In this document: piece by piece, positions 1-8,093 of the stretch | Numbering within the stretch: the first letter of the stretch is position 1 | Layout: the number at the start of each line of letters is the position of its first letter | NCBI GenBank assembly: GCA_902775565.1 | Contig: CACYMP010000006.1 | Location: forward strand, 1 to 64,000 | Source: Oscillospiraceae bacterium | GTDB taxonomy: Bacteria; Bacillota; Clostridia; Saccharofermentanales; Saccharofermentanaceae | Length of the DNA stretch: 64,000 nucleotides | Direction of reading: 5' to 3' | Program-made: the position numbers and the translations under genes | Notes under the pieces: generated by a model | Databases searched by the model: none | What the model saw: only the letters and a program-made list of their open reading frames with translations | Told to the model about the DNA's origin: nothing

Positions 1-53
1 CCTTGGATTATCTGACTCCAAAACAATATCGAATGCTCTACCAAAAGGTTTAG
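1..53 (+). CDS. IS3-like transposase, C-terminal end (partial)
   Basis: The window opens inside a reading frame (first full codon at base 3) that reads LDYLTPKQYRMLYQKV and stops at 51-53. The LxYLTPxQYR ending is typical of the C-terminus of rve-type transposases of IS3-family elements, just after the last catalytic Glu region. Only 16 residues are visible, so the family call rests on this one motif. The rest of the element lies outside the window. Confidence 0.6.
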   Translation, partial: LDYLTPKQYRMLYQKV

Positions 54-99
54 GTGTATATTTTCTTGTTTGTGTGTCTACTTTTGCTTGACTAGTGCA
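1..99 (+). mobile_element. right end of an IS3-like insertion sequence
   Basis: The transposase stop at 53 is followed by about 45 noncoding bases ending in a stretch (73-99) that begins TGTGTCTACTTTTG and ends in AGTGCA, resembling the right terminal repeats of IS3-family elements, which typically end in CA. The exact boundary near 99 is inferred because the left end is not present for comparison. Confidence 0.4.
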
Positions 100-153
100 A
101 ATCTTTCATTTTTGACGGTATTCCTACGTGCTTCAGAAGGTTTTTTCTTAAAA

Positions 154-197
154 AACAACCGCCAAAACTCTCACTTTTGAAGATTTAGGCGGTTGTT
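154..197. repeat. perfect 10-bp inverted repeat
   Basis: AACAACCGCC (154-163) and GGCGGTTGTT (188-197) are perfect inverse complements around a 24-base loop. There is no clear T-run on either side, so it is a poor terminator as it stands. It lies in the 250-base noncoding stretch between the IS end and the first complete gene, in which nothing else was recognised apart from the hairpin at 292-322. Confidence 0.5.
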
Positions 198-291
198 GAA
201 ACCCGTTGGTTCTTTGAACACGTTCAATTGAAAGGGTACTCTTTAATGGTTCAGATAACTGTTGATTAATCGCTCCAACCATTCAAAAGAA

Positions 292-322
292 AAGGTGCCG
301 GCTCTTTATGAGGCGGCACCTT
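292..322 (-). terminator. intrinsic terminator of the first minus-strand gene
   Basis: AAGGTGCCG (292-300) pairs with CGGCACCTT (314-322). On the minus strand the stem is followed by TTCTTTT, so it fits an intrinsic terminator for the gene ending at 352. Confidence 0.65.
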
Positions 323-351
323 CGGGAATAAGGAATATGGAGGATAGATCA

Positions 352-825
352 TCAGACTATCTCAAATAGACAGGCTGCCTTATAGACATCCTTAAGCAAA
401 GAAAAGGTATCTTCATATTTTTGATATGGTGAGGGTGTTCCAATAACATAGGCTTTGATGTAACTGAAGAATTCTGCAAATGTACAGTCTTCAAGATCTA
501 TGGTTTCTTCATATTGATCAATTACAAAATGATATCTGTTCTTGTCATTCTTCCTTAAATAATCTATCTCTTCAAAGCACAGAAGATGTCTGCCCTTTGA
601 AAGTTTGGTGGTGATAAAGTAATTAGGATTCAATCCCACAAATCCAACATCTTCATCATAGCCATGTCTGTTTTCCTGGCTGACAAGAAGAGTGTTGTCA
701 AACTCCCTGAAGTAAACACCTTTGAGAAGAACTGGTCTCAAGTCATATTCACTGTGACACATCAGGACTGTGTCTTCAGGGACATTATTGGCCTTCATAA
801 GCTCATTGAATTCTTTTAAAGTCAT
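352..825 (-). CDS. hypothetical protein, 157 aa
   Basis: Not recognised. The protein is soluble and acidic, with no signal peptide or membrane segment. A GGAGGT site lies 4 bases before the ATG at 825, so this start (MTLKEFNELM) is preferred over the in-frame ATG at 837, which would sit within or before the ribosome site. The N-terminal MTLKEFNELMKAN..PEDTVL pattern resembles small phage or host proteins that begin with a short helix, but no family can be named. It lies alone between the IS end and a small membrane protein on the same strand and has its own terminator downstream. Confidence 0.7.
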   Translation of the reverse strand: MTLKEFNELMKANNVPEDTVLMCHSEYDLRPVLLKGVYFREFDNTLLVSQENRHGYDEDVGFVGLNPNYFITTKLSKGRHLLCFEEIDYLRKNDKNRYHFVIDQYEETIDLEDCTFAEFFSYIKAYVIGTPSPYQKYEDTFSLLKDVYKAACLFEIV

Positions 826-924
826 ACTGACCTCCAAATAAAAACCACTTATAAACCATAATTCCTACAGTCTATAAGTGGTATGTTTTTGAAGATCTGT
901 CAAAAACTAAGTTGTAGTGTATCT

Positions 925-1335
925 TTACTGATCGCCCAAGTCCGCTCCGGTTATCTGACCTGCTTCCGGAACTGCCTCAGAATTCTTATATTCGTGCCAT
1001 GCCTTTTGGAACTTGAAAGTGTAGATTATTGCATATACGGCGATGGCCAGTACGATAATGCCGCCGGGCTTGCCGGTCATATAGAACAGGACCGCAACAT
1101 CTAAAACGGCGTAAACGCCGAGGATGATGGCAGCGACACGGCTTTGGAGAAGATGGATGAGAAGAGAGATAACGATGAGGAAAACCGCATCATAGATGAC
1201 GTTATAGTTTTTCTCTTTTACGATGTTCAATATCGCGGAGCCGATGGCAACTGCATATCCCAAAGTGGCACATGCAAAGATGTTCGCTCGTATCTTCTTC
1301 ATCGGCGGGGTCTTAAGGAATTCTGTTCTCGTCAT
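925..1335 (-). CDS. small integral membrane protein, 136 aa
   Basis: The protein has a short basic N-terminus (MTRTEFLKTPPMKKIRANIF) followed by four hydrophobic segments and a polar C-terminal tail rich in acidic residues, so it should sit in the cytoplasmic membrane with the tail probably cytosolic. AGGGAGGGACAGTT before the ATG at 1335 is a good ribosome site and rules out the longer frame starting at 1362. No family was recognised. It is transcribed leftwards and is divergent from the MBL hydrolase gene at 1459. Confidence 0.65.
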   Translation of the reverse strand: MTRTEFLKTPPMKKIRANIFACATLGYAVAIGSAILNIVKEKNYNVIYDAVFLIVISLLIHLLQSRVAAIILGVYAVLDVAVLFYMTGKPGGIIVLAIAVYAIIYTFKFQKAWHEYKNSEAVPEAGQITGADLGDQ

Positions 1336-1458
1336 AACTGTCCCTCCCTGATAAGTGAACAATAACGGAGCCGTTCACAACACACCTTTAATTATATCAT
1401 CTAAGGCATAGTGATAGAATGGAAACGGCAAAACTAAACGGCATGACCGGGGTATTAT

Positions 1459-2145
1459 ATGAGACTTGAAAGACTGAGCGAAAGGGTCTGGGTATTTCCC
1501 TATGAAGAGAGAAGGGACCGCCCGAATCTTTGCTACATAAAAGGTGACAACTGGAGCATTGCAGTGGATGCCGGGCATTCGGCAGACCACGTCATGGAGT
1601 TTTATAAAGCCATTGAGGAAGAGGGTTTTCCGCTTCCGAAGCTCACCGTGCTGACACACTGGCATTGGGATCACACTTTCGGAATGCATGCCGTCAGCGG
1701 TCTTACGCTTGCGAACGTAAAGACCAACCGGCATCTTGAAGAATGCATCAGGAAGCTCGAAATAGAAGGCCCTGAGGCATTTCTGAATCTTGACCAAAGT
1801 ATCCGTTATGAATATGAAGACGGCAAGCCCATAATTGTAAAGCTTGCCGACATGACCTTCAGCGGTGAGGTCATGCTCGACCTTGGCAACTGTCCGGTAA
1901 AGGTTTTCGAGGCCGAAGCGCCGCATACCGATGACTCGTCGCTGATCTATGTTCCCTGCGATAAGGTGTTGATCTTAGGCGACTGCACATGCGGATCACT
2001 CCCGGAATGGAAGCACGACCCGGTGCTTTCACGTAAACTTGCTGATACAGTCAGGCAGACGGCCGCTCAGATATGTCTTACGGGCCACTGGACCGCGCAG
2101 CCGGCAGATGAGGTCATCAATGACCTGCTGGAGGAAGATGAATGA
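1459..2145 (+). CDS. MBL-fold metallo-hydrolase, 228 aa
   Basis: The metallo-beta-lactamase signature HWHWDH is at residues 67-72, with a second metal-ligand region at ILGDCTCG (about 175) and a late TGHW histidine, so a di-metal (usually Zn) hydrolase is expected. The substrate cannot be read from sequence; the family includes thioesterases, phosphodiesterases and lactonases. It is cytosolic, with no signal peptide. A GGGG stretch lies about 7 bases before the start. The stop codon overlaps the start of the next gene (ATGA), so the two are probably translationally coupled. It opens a run of seven closely packed plus-strand genes to 6044. Confidence 0.85.
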   Translation: MRLERLSERVWVFPYEERRDRPNLCYIKGDNWSIAVDAGHSADHVMEFYKAIEEEGFPLPKLTVLTHWHWDHTFGMHAVSGLTLANVKTNRHLEECIRKLEIEGPEAFLNLDQSIRYEYEDGKPIIVKLADMTFSGEVMLDLGNCPVKVFEAEAPHTDDSSLIYVPCDKVLILGDCTCGSLPEWKHDPVLSRKLADTVRQTAAQICLTGHWTAQPADEVINDLLEEDE

Positions 2146-2663
2146 AAATGATCCTTGAGACAGAAAGGCTCTTGCTCCGTGAAATGACGGAGCAGGATTT
2201 TGATGCACTCTATAAGGTTTTCTCCGACAGTGAGATCATGTGCCACTATCCATATACCTTTGATGAGGAACGGGTAAGAGAATGGATCTTGCGCAACATG
2301 AACCGCTATAAAGAGAACGTATTCGGGCTTTGGGCGGTGTGCCTTAAGGACACGGGCGAAGTGATAGGCGACTGCGGTCTGACATTGCAGAATATCGAAG
2401 GAACTATGCTTCCCGAGATCGGGTATCACATCCGCAGGGACTGCCAGAGGAAAGGATATGCAAAGGAAGCTGCCCTGGCGGTGCGTGACTGGGCTTTCGC
2501 AAATACCGATCACCCCGCGCTTTATTCGTACTGCAAATATACAAATACCGGTTCCATAGCTACCGCTGAATCGATCGGAATGCATTTTTGGAAAGAGTAT
2601 CCTGATGAAGCAAACGGAATAACACATGTTTCCGTCATCTTCCGGGAGGAATTGGAGGGCTGA
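2142..2663 (+). CDS. GNAT acetyltransferase, RimJ/RimL-like, 173 aa
   Basis: The start ETERLLLREMTEQDFDALYKVFSD is characteristic of the RimJ/RimL branch of GNAT N-acetyltransferases, and IGYHIRRDCQRKGYAKEA (about residues 91-108) carries the acetyl-CoA pyrophosphate loop (R/Q-x-x-G-x-A). It transfers acetyl from acetyl-CoA to an amine; the acceptor is unknown. The start at 2142 overlaps the MBL stop, and a second Met codon 6 bases later is equally possible behind GGAGG at 2130-2134. Confidence 0.8.
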   Translation: MKMILETERLLLREMTEQDFDALYKVFSDSEIMCHYPYTFDEERVREWILRNMNRYKENVFGLWAVCLKDTGEVIGDCGLTLQNIEGTMLPEIGYHIRRDCQRKGYAKEAALAVRDWAFANTDHPALYSYCKYTNTGSIATAESIGMHFWKEYPDEANGITHVSVIFREELEG

Positions 2664-2664
2664 A

Positions 2665-3117
2665 ATGGACTATGAGATAAGGCTCGTAACGATAGAAGAT
2701 TACGATAACCTGTTTGAACTCTGGAACTCGACTGAGCAGAGCCGCAGGGCTTTAAATCCCGTGGACGATTCAAGAGAGGGAATAGATAAATACTTGAAAA
2801 GAAATCCTTCAACATGCTTTGCAGCAGTGAAGGACGGGAAGATAATCGGCGTTATCCTTACGGGTCACGACGGGCGCCGCGCGATCATACATCACATGTG
2901 CGTTCACCCGGATTACCGCCGCATGGGCATTGCGGGAAAGCTTGTTGAGAAAGCTGAGGAAGCCTTGAAAAAAGAAGGCATCAACAAGATCTTCGGGCTT
3001 GTCTTCAAGGATAACGATCCGGCAAACGCTTTTTGGGAGTCGCAGGGGTACTCGCTCAGGACTAATCTCAATTACAGGAACAAGAGCCTGAATGACGGGG
3101 TACCCACCGGCGAATGA
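2665..3117 (+). CDS. GNAT acetyltransferase, 150 aa
   Basis: This is a second, unrelated GNAT protein. HHMCVHPDYRRMGIAGKLVEKAEE contains the V-x-P-x-x-R-x-x-G-x-A/G motif for acetyl-CoA binding, and FWESQGYSLR near the end is the usual GNAT strand 6-7 region. The start at 2665 is chosen because GGAGGG lies 8 bases upstream; a longer frame from 2626 lies inside the previous gene. It ends by overlapping the next start by 4 bases. The acceptor substrate is unknown. Confidence 0.8.
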   Translation: MDYEIRLVTIEDYDNLFELWNSTEQSRRALNPVDDSREGIDKYLKRNPSTCFAAVKDGKIIGVILTGHDGRRAIIHHMCVHPDYRRMGIAGKLVEKAEEALKKEGINKIFGLVFKDNDPANAFWESQGYSLRTNLNYRNKSLNDGVPTGE

Positions 3118-3983
3118 TGTTTGACCCAAAGACAGACAGATTCCCATATCCGTCCGAGACGGATAAGCACTACCTGAAAGTGCATATGGACAGAGGTATC
3201 GTTTTCGATACTGAGTACCCTTACATCGACCGTTCCAAAGGATTTCTGTTCAGGCAGGGAGTGGTCAGATTTCTTCTGAACGCCTTTGTTTTCTGGATAG
3301 CTGCGATCAGGATGGGACTTAAGATCGAGGGCAGGGAGAACATCAGGAAATATAAAGACGTTCTGAAGAACGGCGTTGTATCCGTAGCCAACCATGTGCA
3401 TATGTGGGACTACATCGCGGTCATGACTGCAATCAGGCCTTTCAGGTCCAATCTTCTTGCATGGGCGCCCAACGTCAATGGCGAGAACGGCACTCTGATC
3501 CGCATGGTCGGAGGCATTCCGATCCCTGAAGGAAATACGGCCGCGACCAAGACTTATCTTAAGGTCATGAGAGATCTCCTTCAGAACAGACACGGATGGC
3601 TTCACATATATGCGGAAGGCAGCATGTGGGAATACTACAGGCCGGTCCGCCCGTTCAAGCGCGGCGCGGCTCATATCGCCTGTGATTCGGATAAGCCGAT
3701 ACTTCCGCTCGGTTTCTCCTACCGCGAACCCGGCTGGATAAGAAAACACATTTTCAGACAGATAGCAACGTTTACACTTCATGTGGGCGAACCGTTGTTT
3801 CCGAATAAAGAGTTAAACGCAAAGGAAAGAGAGAAAGACCTTCTGATCAGGAGCCACGAAGCTGTCTGCAGGCTCGTCGGCATTGATCCGGAGGAGAACC
3901 TGTACCCCGCGGTTTTCGATAATTCGAAGCGTATCGATTACTACACGACGACATACGGCGTCGGTTACAAGGGGTCACATTAG
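3114..3983 (+). CDS. 1-acyl-glycerol-3-phosphate acyltransferase family (PlsC-like), 289 aa
   Basis: The LPLAT signature NHxxxxD appears as NHVHMWD with His94 and Asp99 as the catalytic pair, and the phosphate-binding EGS motif is at residues 168-170. The family transfers an acyl group to a lysophospholipid in membrane phospholipid synthesis at the cytoplasmic face. A hydrophobic stretch around residues 44-65 may anchor it. It is longer than a minimal PlsC and lacks the usual EGTR (it has EGSM), so another acyl acceptor is possible. The start overlaps the previous stop. Confidence 0.8.
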   Translation: MMFDPKTDRFPYPSETDKHYLKVHMDRGIVFDTEYPYIDRSKGFLFRQGVVRFLLNAFVFWIAAIRMGLKIEGRENIRKYKDVLKNGVVSVANHVHMWDYIAVMTAIRPFRSNLLAWAPNVNGENGTLIRMVGGIPIPEGNTAATKTYLKVMRDLLQNRHGWLHIYAEGSMWEYYRPVRPFKRGAAHIACDSDKPILPLGFSYREPGWIRKHIFRQIATFTLHVGEPLFPNKELNAKEREKDLLIRSHEAVCRLVGIDPEENLYPAVFDNSKRIDYYTTTYGVGYKGSH

Positions 3984-3996
3984 GATTGGAGATTAT

Positions 3997-4998
3997 ATGC
4001 ATTTAACCAGATTTAATAAGTTCGCGGCAATTGCCGTAATGACCGGCATCCTGTTTTCGCTGACCGGATGTCCTGCCAAACCGCCAAAACAGCCCGATGT
4101 GCCTGAGAGCACGCAAACGTCCAAGGCCCCGGAAGAAGCTGCAACAACTGCGCCTTCGGATCTTGATGAGGATCTGTCAAAGTACGATCTGAAAGAAGGC
4201 GACTCCTTAGAAGATGTCGTCTCGAAAATGGAAAACAAATACGGCATCGATATCGTCTACGGGAATGATATAAGGACCGAATTCAAGGACGAGAACGAGA
4301 CCATAACGGTAAAGCCGAACAACGACCTTGAAGCTGTCAGAAAAGCGCTCCTAGCAATAGACGAGGGCTTAAATGCGCTCCCGAAAGGCTTTCTGAGGCA
4401 GCTCCCTTACGGCAGCCACAATATCTTAAAGATCTATCTGACAGGTCCCATAACCATAAACGGAGTTCCAAACAGCGGGTCACCCGCGTTTACCATTGAC
4501 AGCGATGCTGAGCTCTTTCTTACGATCGAGGTGATCGATGACGGAGTCGTAAATGTGCCGACGGTCCTTCATGAGATCACGCATATCGTTGATTTCAAGC
4601 TCCACCATGACGGTCTGATAAAAGAAGACGAGTGGACCAAACTCAATCCTGAGGGATTTACTTACGACAATTCCTACGGCGAAAATATTACTGGCGGGAA
4701 TGACCCCAAATACTGCTACACGACCTATCACTATGCGGGCCGCAACACCGGAAATCCGGATGACGACATCTGGTTCTACTACTGCTACTCAAAGGTAAAT
4801 GCCTACGAGGACCGCGCCACGATGCTCGAGAACCTTGTTATTTATAAGATGTGGAATTACGAGGTCGCCGAAGACCTTTACAAATGTCCTCACATGAAAG
4901 CGAAAGTGGAGTATTATCTGAAACTGATCGAAAAAAATTTCAAGATGACACAATCAGACAGGGATGCCTGGGCGAATGCTTTCAAGGCGATCTCATAA
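3997..4998 (+). CDS. HExxH putative zinc metallopeptidase lipoprotein, 333 aa
   Basis: The protein has a lipoprotein signal peptide with lipobox LTGC (Cys25), then a Pro/Thr-rich linker to about residue 55, so it should be tethered to the outer face of the membrane. VLHEITHIVDF gives a zinc motif His192-Glu193-x-x-His196, and NAYEDRATM places Glu271 as a likely third ligand of the gluzincin type. The substrate is unknown. The start at 3997 has GGAG about 9 bases upstream and yields the signal peptide directly; the longer upstream frame would bury it. It is coupled in the same transcriptional run as the acyltransferase. Confidence 0.75.
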   Translation: MHLTRFNKFAAIAVMTGILFSLTGCPAKPPKQPDVPESTQTSKAPEEAATTAPSDLDEDLSKYDLKEGDSLEDVVSKMENKYGIDIVYGNDIRTEFKDENETITVKPNNDLEAVRKALLAIDEGLNALPKGFLRQLPYGSHNILKIYLTGPITINGVPNSGSPAFTIDSDAELFLTIEVIDDGVVNVPTVLHEITHIVDFKLHHDGLIKEDEWTKLNPEGFTYDNSYGENITGGNDPKYCYTTYHYAGRNTGNPDDDIWFYYCYSKVNAYEDRATMLENLVIYKMWNYEVAEDLYKCPHMKAKVEYYLKLIEKNFKMTQSDRDAWANAFKAIS

Positions 4999-5009
4999 CG
5001 GAGAATCAA

Positions 5010-5534
5010 ATGACTGAATTATCTATTGAATTAAAGGACAACGAATGGCCTTTAACAGGCCCTTGCCATGACAGGAGCATTGCAAGGGCGATCTGTATTG
5101 ACGATGAGGGTTATTTCTATTTCGTCAGGGTGAACCGCGACGATCATTTCGGCAAGGCAACTCTTATCGAGACCTCGGGCGGAGGGATCGAGGAAGGCGA
5201 GGATCCTTATACCGCGATCGGACGCGAGCTTAAGGAAGAGCTCGGCGCTGAGACGGAGGTCATCTGCAAGATAGGAACGGTCAGCGATTACTACAATCTG
5301 ATAAACCGCCACAACATAAATCACTATTTTCTCTGCAGGATAAGATCTTTCGGCGAGAAGCATATGACACAGCAGGAAATAGAGGATTTCCACATGTCTA
5401 CGCTGAAGATGACCTATGAGGAAGCAGTCAGTGAATATGAGAAATGCAAAAAAACTCCCCTCGGACGCTTGATTGCGAACCGCGAATTGCCGATACTAGA
5501 AAGAGCAAAAGAGATTTTGGATAAAGAGGGCTGA
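5010..5534 (+). CDS. Nudix hydrolase, 174 aa
   Basis: A complete Nudix box (G-x5-E-x7-REL-x-EE-x-G) lies at about residues 58-80. It binds Mg2+ and cleaves a nucleoside diphosphate linked to another moiety. The fold and the N-terminal beta strands fit an ADP-ribose or sugar-nucleotide type, but the substrate cannot be told. CGGAGAATCAA before the ATG at 5010 sets the start 12 bases after the previous stop; a longer frame from 4851 overlaps the lipoprotein and has no ribosome site. Confidence 0.85.
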   Translation: MTELSIELKDNEWPLTGPCHDRSIARAICIDDEGYFYFVRVNRDDHFGKATLIETSGGGIEEGEDPYTAIGRELKEELGAETEVICKIGTVSDYYNLINRHNINHYFLCRIRSFGEKHMTQQEIEDFHMSTLKMTYEEAVSEYEKCKKTPLGRLIANRELPILERAKEILDKEG

Positions 5535-5537
5535 ACC

Positions 5538-6044
5538 ATGATACTTCGAGAATACAGATCGTCAGACGCAGCCGTTATATGCAGCTGGATCCATACGGAG
5601 GATGAGCTGTACAAGTGGTCTGCGGACAGGTTCAATATGTTCCCGCTTCCGGATTACATCATGAATATCGAGTATTCCGCCCAGATAAAGGACGGCAGGT
5701 TTTTCCCGCTGACCGCGATCGAAGGTACAGACGTTGTAGGGCATTTCATAATCAGATATCCCCACGAAGACGATAATTCCACGGTCCGTTTCGGCTTCGT
5801 CATCATAGATCCAAAGCTCAGAGGCAAAGGTTACGGCAAGGAGATGCTCAGACGCGGCATCAAGTACGTGAAAGAGGAACTCAAAGCGACGAGGATCGAC
5901 CTGGGTGTTTTCGAGAATAATCCCAACGCAAACCACTTATATAAATCCATGGGCTTCAGGGCTTTCGCCCAGAGAAAGGTCGAGATGCCCATAGGCACGT
6001 GGAACTGCATCGACATGGAGCTTTTCCTTAAGGACGAACTCTGA
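5538..6044 (+). CDS. GNAT acetyltransferase, 168 aa
   Basis: This is the third GNAT enzyme of the run. FVIIDPKLRGKGYGKEMLRR contains the acetyl-CoA loop R-G-x-G-Y-G, and YKSMGFRAF is the C-terminal GNAT signature. The N-terminus (ILREYRSSDAAVICSWI) is of the RimI/RimL type. It starts 3 bases after the Nudix stop behind AGAGGG, so coupling is likely. The acceptor is unknown. Confidence 0.8.
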   Translation: MILREYRSSDAAVICSWIHTEDELYKWSADRFNMFPLPDYIMNIEYSAQIKDGRFFPLTAIEGTDVVGHFIIRYPHEDDNSTVRFGFVIIDPKLRGKGYGKEMLRRGIKYVKEELKATRIDLGVFENNPNANHLYKSMGFRAFAQRKVEMPIGTWNCIDMELFLKDEL

Positions 6045-6113
6045 CTCCACGCACCGTAGGTACATTCCCGTTCTGCCCTGTGCTACGCTTGCTCCATAAG
6101 GAGGCGAAAACCT

Positions 6114-6698
6114 ATGGATAAATACGTAACAGGGGCAGTGATAAGAAAGCTCCGCGAAAACAAGAAAATGACTCAGGAAGAGCTTGCCGACACTTTATTC
6201 GTAAGCAGCAAGGCGGTCAGCAAGTGGGAGACGGGACAGGGATTTCCCGATATCAGCCTGATCGAACCTCTGGCCAAGGCACTTGATATCTCTGTGATCG
6301 AACTGTTTTCAGGCGAGGACATTCAAAACAGGAACCGTTCGTCTAATATGCTCAAAAGCAGGTTCTATGTCTGCCCGGTATGCGGCAACGCGGTCAGGTC
6401 GACAGGCGAAGCTCTTATAAGCTGCTGCGGTATTACCCTGCCGCCGCTCGAACCGGAAAACACCGAGCCTGATCACGATATCAGGGTTGAGACGGTCGAG
6501 GATGAATACTATGTCACCATCGATCATCCGATGCGGAAAGATCACTACATCTCGTTTCTGGCGGCAGTGTCGGATTCAAGAGTTCAGTTCGTTAAGCTCT
6601 ATCCCGAAGGCAGTGCGGAGGCGAGGTTTAAGATAGACAGGGTGAGAAAGTTCTATGCGTACTGCAACCGCCACGGCCTTTTTCAGCTGAAAAAATGA
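6114..6698 (+). CDS. XRE HTH regulator fused to a desulfoferrodoxin-like domain, 194 aa
   Basis: Residues 6-65 are a Cro/C1-type helix-turn-helix (MTQEELADTLFVSSKAVSKW). Residues 85-110 form a desulforedoxin-like knuckle with Cys87, Cys90, Cys104 and Cys105 (CPVCGN...CCG). Residues 120-190 match the superoxide-reductase iron site: His121, HPMRKDHYI giving His138 and His144, then CNRH giving Cys184 and His187. In 2Fe superoxide reductases these positions bind the two irons, so the protein could sense iron redox state or superoxide. The catalytic Lys that precedes the first His in the enzymes is absent here (the residues are PDHD), which argues for sensing rather than catalysis. AAGGAGG sets the start. 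It has its own terminator downstream. Confidence 0.8.
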   Translation: MDKYVTGAVIRKLRENKKMTQEELADTLFVSSKAVSKWETGQGFPDISLIEPLAKALDISVIELFSGEDIQNRNRSSNMLKSRFYVCPVCGNAVRSTGEALISCCGITLPPLEPENTEPDHDIRVETVEDEYYVTIDHPMRKDHYISFLAAVSDSRVQFVKLYPEGSAEARFKIDRVRKFYAYCNRHGLFQLKK

Positions 6699-6702
6699 GG
6701 TG

Positions 6703-6729
6703 CGGTCCCTTCGGGGACCGTTCTTTGTT
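6703..6729 (+). terminator. intrinsic terminator after the HTH-desulfoferrodoxin gene
   Basis: CGGTCCC (6703-6709) pairs with GGGACCG (6714-6720) and is followed by TTCTTTGTT. Confidence 0.75.
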
Positions 6730-6782
6730 GAGGGGGGGAGGCATCTTAAAAGCCTGAAAATAGTGGCAATTACTGAGAAAGA

Positions 6783-6811
6783 TTGAAAGTGCGGCGTCCT
6801 GAATATATAAT
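6783..6811 (+). promoter_or_regulatory. sigma-A promoter of the secreted-protein gene
   Basis: TTGAAA (6783-6788), a 17-base spacer and TATAAT (6806-6811) are close to consensus and lie 43 bases before the start at 6855. Confidence 0.75.
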
Positions 6812-6854
6812 TCTATTTACTTCTTAAAATGGAATTGGCAGGAGTAAGGGGATA

Positions 6855-7973
6855 ATGAAGCGTTCTGAAATAGCGTTGGTTGTTGTGCTGAGTGCTTCTA
6901 TTGTCTGTGCCTGCTCAATGGTATGGATCAAGCTCAAGAACCTTGGTATCACAAATATTGCGACTACGACAACCGAGTCCACGACTGAAATCGTCCAGAC
7001 ATCTTCCGTTACCGAGACAACTGCGATCGAAACTGACCTGATCCAGGGTCCTCTTACTGATGAGGAGGCACTGGAAGGCTTCACCAACTACCTGCATTTC
7101 AAGATCAAGGACCTTCAGGAGATCATCGACGAAGGCAAATATCCGTGCACATGGGGTATCGCGTCAAGCGACGAACAGAAGATAATGATAATGTTCAAGT
7201 CCTACACGGGTGCGCTGTTCAGATACCATATCGACCGTCAGACCGGAAAAACATACGTCACGAACTACGTAGTCGAGACAAACTCTTACATAAGGACGAA
7301 AGAGAATTTCAATGTAAGAAACTATCTCGACAAAAAGCCGACACCGACACCGTACGCCATCAAGCCGTCCGGGCAGCCGACTGATGCACCTGCCAAACCG
7401 AAGATCAGTATATCGAACGCGGTCAGCAAGACCGCTGTGGTCGGAGGTGCAAAGCTTCCTTATAAGATCCCCAAGGTCACTATTTCAGGGAAGAACACTG
7501 ATGCCGCCAACAAGAAAATGAAGAGTGACCTGAGCAAGTATGCTCTTAAAGGCGACAATGCCCGCGGGATCACTTATTCGTATCACACAAGTAGCAAACT
7601 TATCTCGATCCTGGTCCACATTTCGGATAACGACAACGAGACATACGATACTTACAAGGTCTATAACATCGCGGTAAGCTCCGGAAAGATAGTAAAAGAC
7701 AGCACCGCGGTCAAGCTTGCGGGAAGCTCGACAAAGAAGTTCTTTGCCAGGGTCAAAGCGACCTATAAGAAGTTCGGTGCCGGTGACGGTGCTCCTGCTT
7801 CATATGCCAAGAAAGCCCAAAAGAAGAACCTCAAGAGGGTTTCTTACAAATATCTTGCTCCTTATGTTGCCAAGAACGGACATCTTTGCTTTGTCGGCTA
7901 TGTCAACTACTACGGCGGGGCTGAGAAGGGATACCGCGTGTTTGACGCGACTTCCAAGAAGATAATTGCCTGA
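6855..7973 (+). CDS. membrane-anchored extracytoplasmic protein of unknown function, 372 aa
   Basis: Residues 5-25 form one uncleaved or cleaved signal/anchor segment, followed by a Thr/Ser-rich linker (residues 36-60), so the rest is outside the cell. Residues 62-155 make one small domain, a Pro-rich linker (KPTPTPYAIKPSGQPTDAPAKP) follows, and residues 175-372 are a second Lys/Tyr-rich domain that may be of the DUF3298 type, though I cannot confirm this. There are no catalytic motifs. AAGGGG precedes the ATG. It has its own promoter and is not obviously in an operon. Confidence 0.65.
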   Translation: MKRSEIALVVVLSASIVCACSMVWIKLKNLGITNIATTTTESTTEIVQTSSVTETTAIETDLIQGPLTDEEALEGFTNYLHFKIKDLQEIIDEGKYPCTWGIASSDEQKIMIMFKSYTGALFRYHIDRQTGKTYVTNYVVETNSYIRTKENFNVRNYLDKKPTPTPYAIKPSGQPTDAPAKPKISISNAVSKTAVVGGAKLPYKIPKVTISGKNTDAANKKMKSDLSKYALKGDNARGITYSYHTSSKLISILVHISDNDNETYDTYKVYNIAVSSGKIVKDSTAVKLAGSSTKKFFARVKATYKKFGAGDGAPASYAKKAQKKNLKRVSYKYLAPYVAKNGHLCFVGYVNYYGGAEKGYRVFDATSKKIIA

Positions 7974-8001
7974 ACGGGTTTACTGTAACTTTTCTTAACA
8001 T

Positions 8002-8030
8002 AAAACCTGATGGAATGTAAGGTTTTGTTG
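8002..8030 (+). terminator. weak hairpin after the secreted-protein gene
   Basis: AAAACCT (8002-8008) pairs with AGGTTTT (8020-8026), followed by GTTG. The stem is short and AT-rich, so this is a weak terminator at best. Confidence 0.35.
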
Positions 8031-8093
8031 GTGGACACCTATTGCTTTTGCATCTAGACTGATGTCAGGAATAATTGCAAAGGTGGGAATAAT

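Noticed and set aside
3072..3782. 236-codon minus-strand frame opposite the PlsC-like gene
   Set aside because: Shadow frame; the plus strand carries the catalytic motifs and coupled starts.
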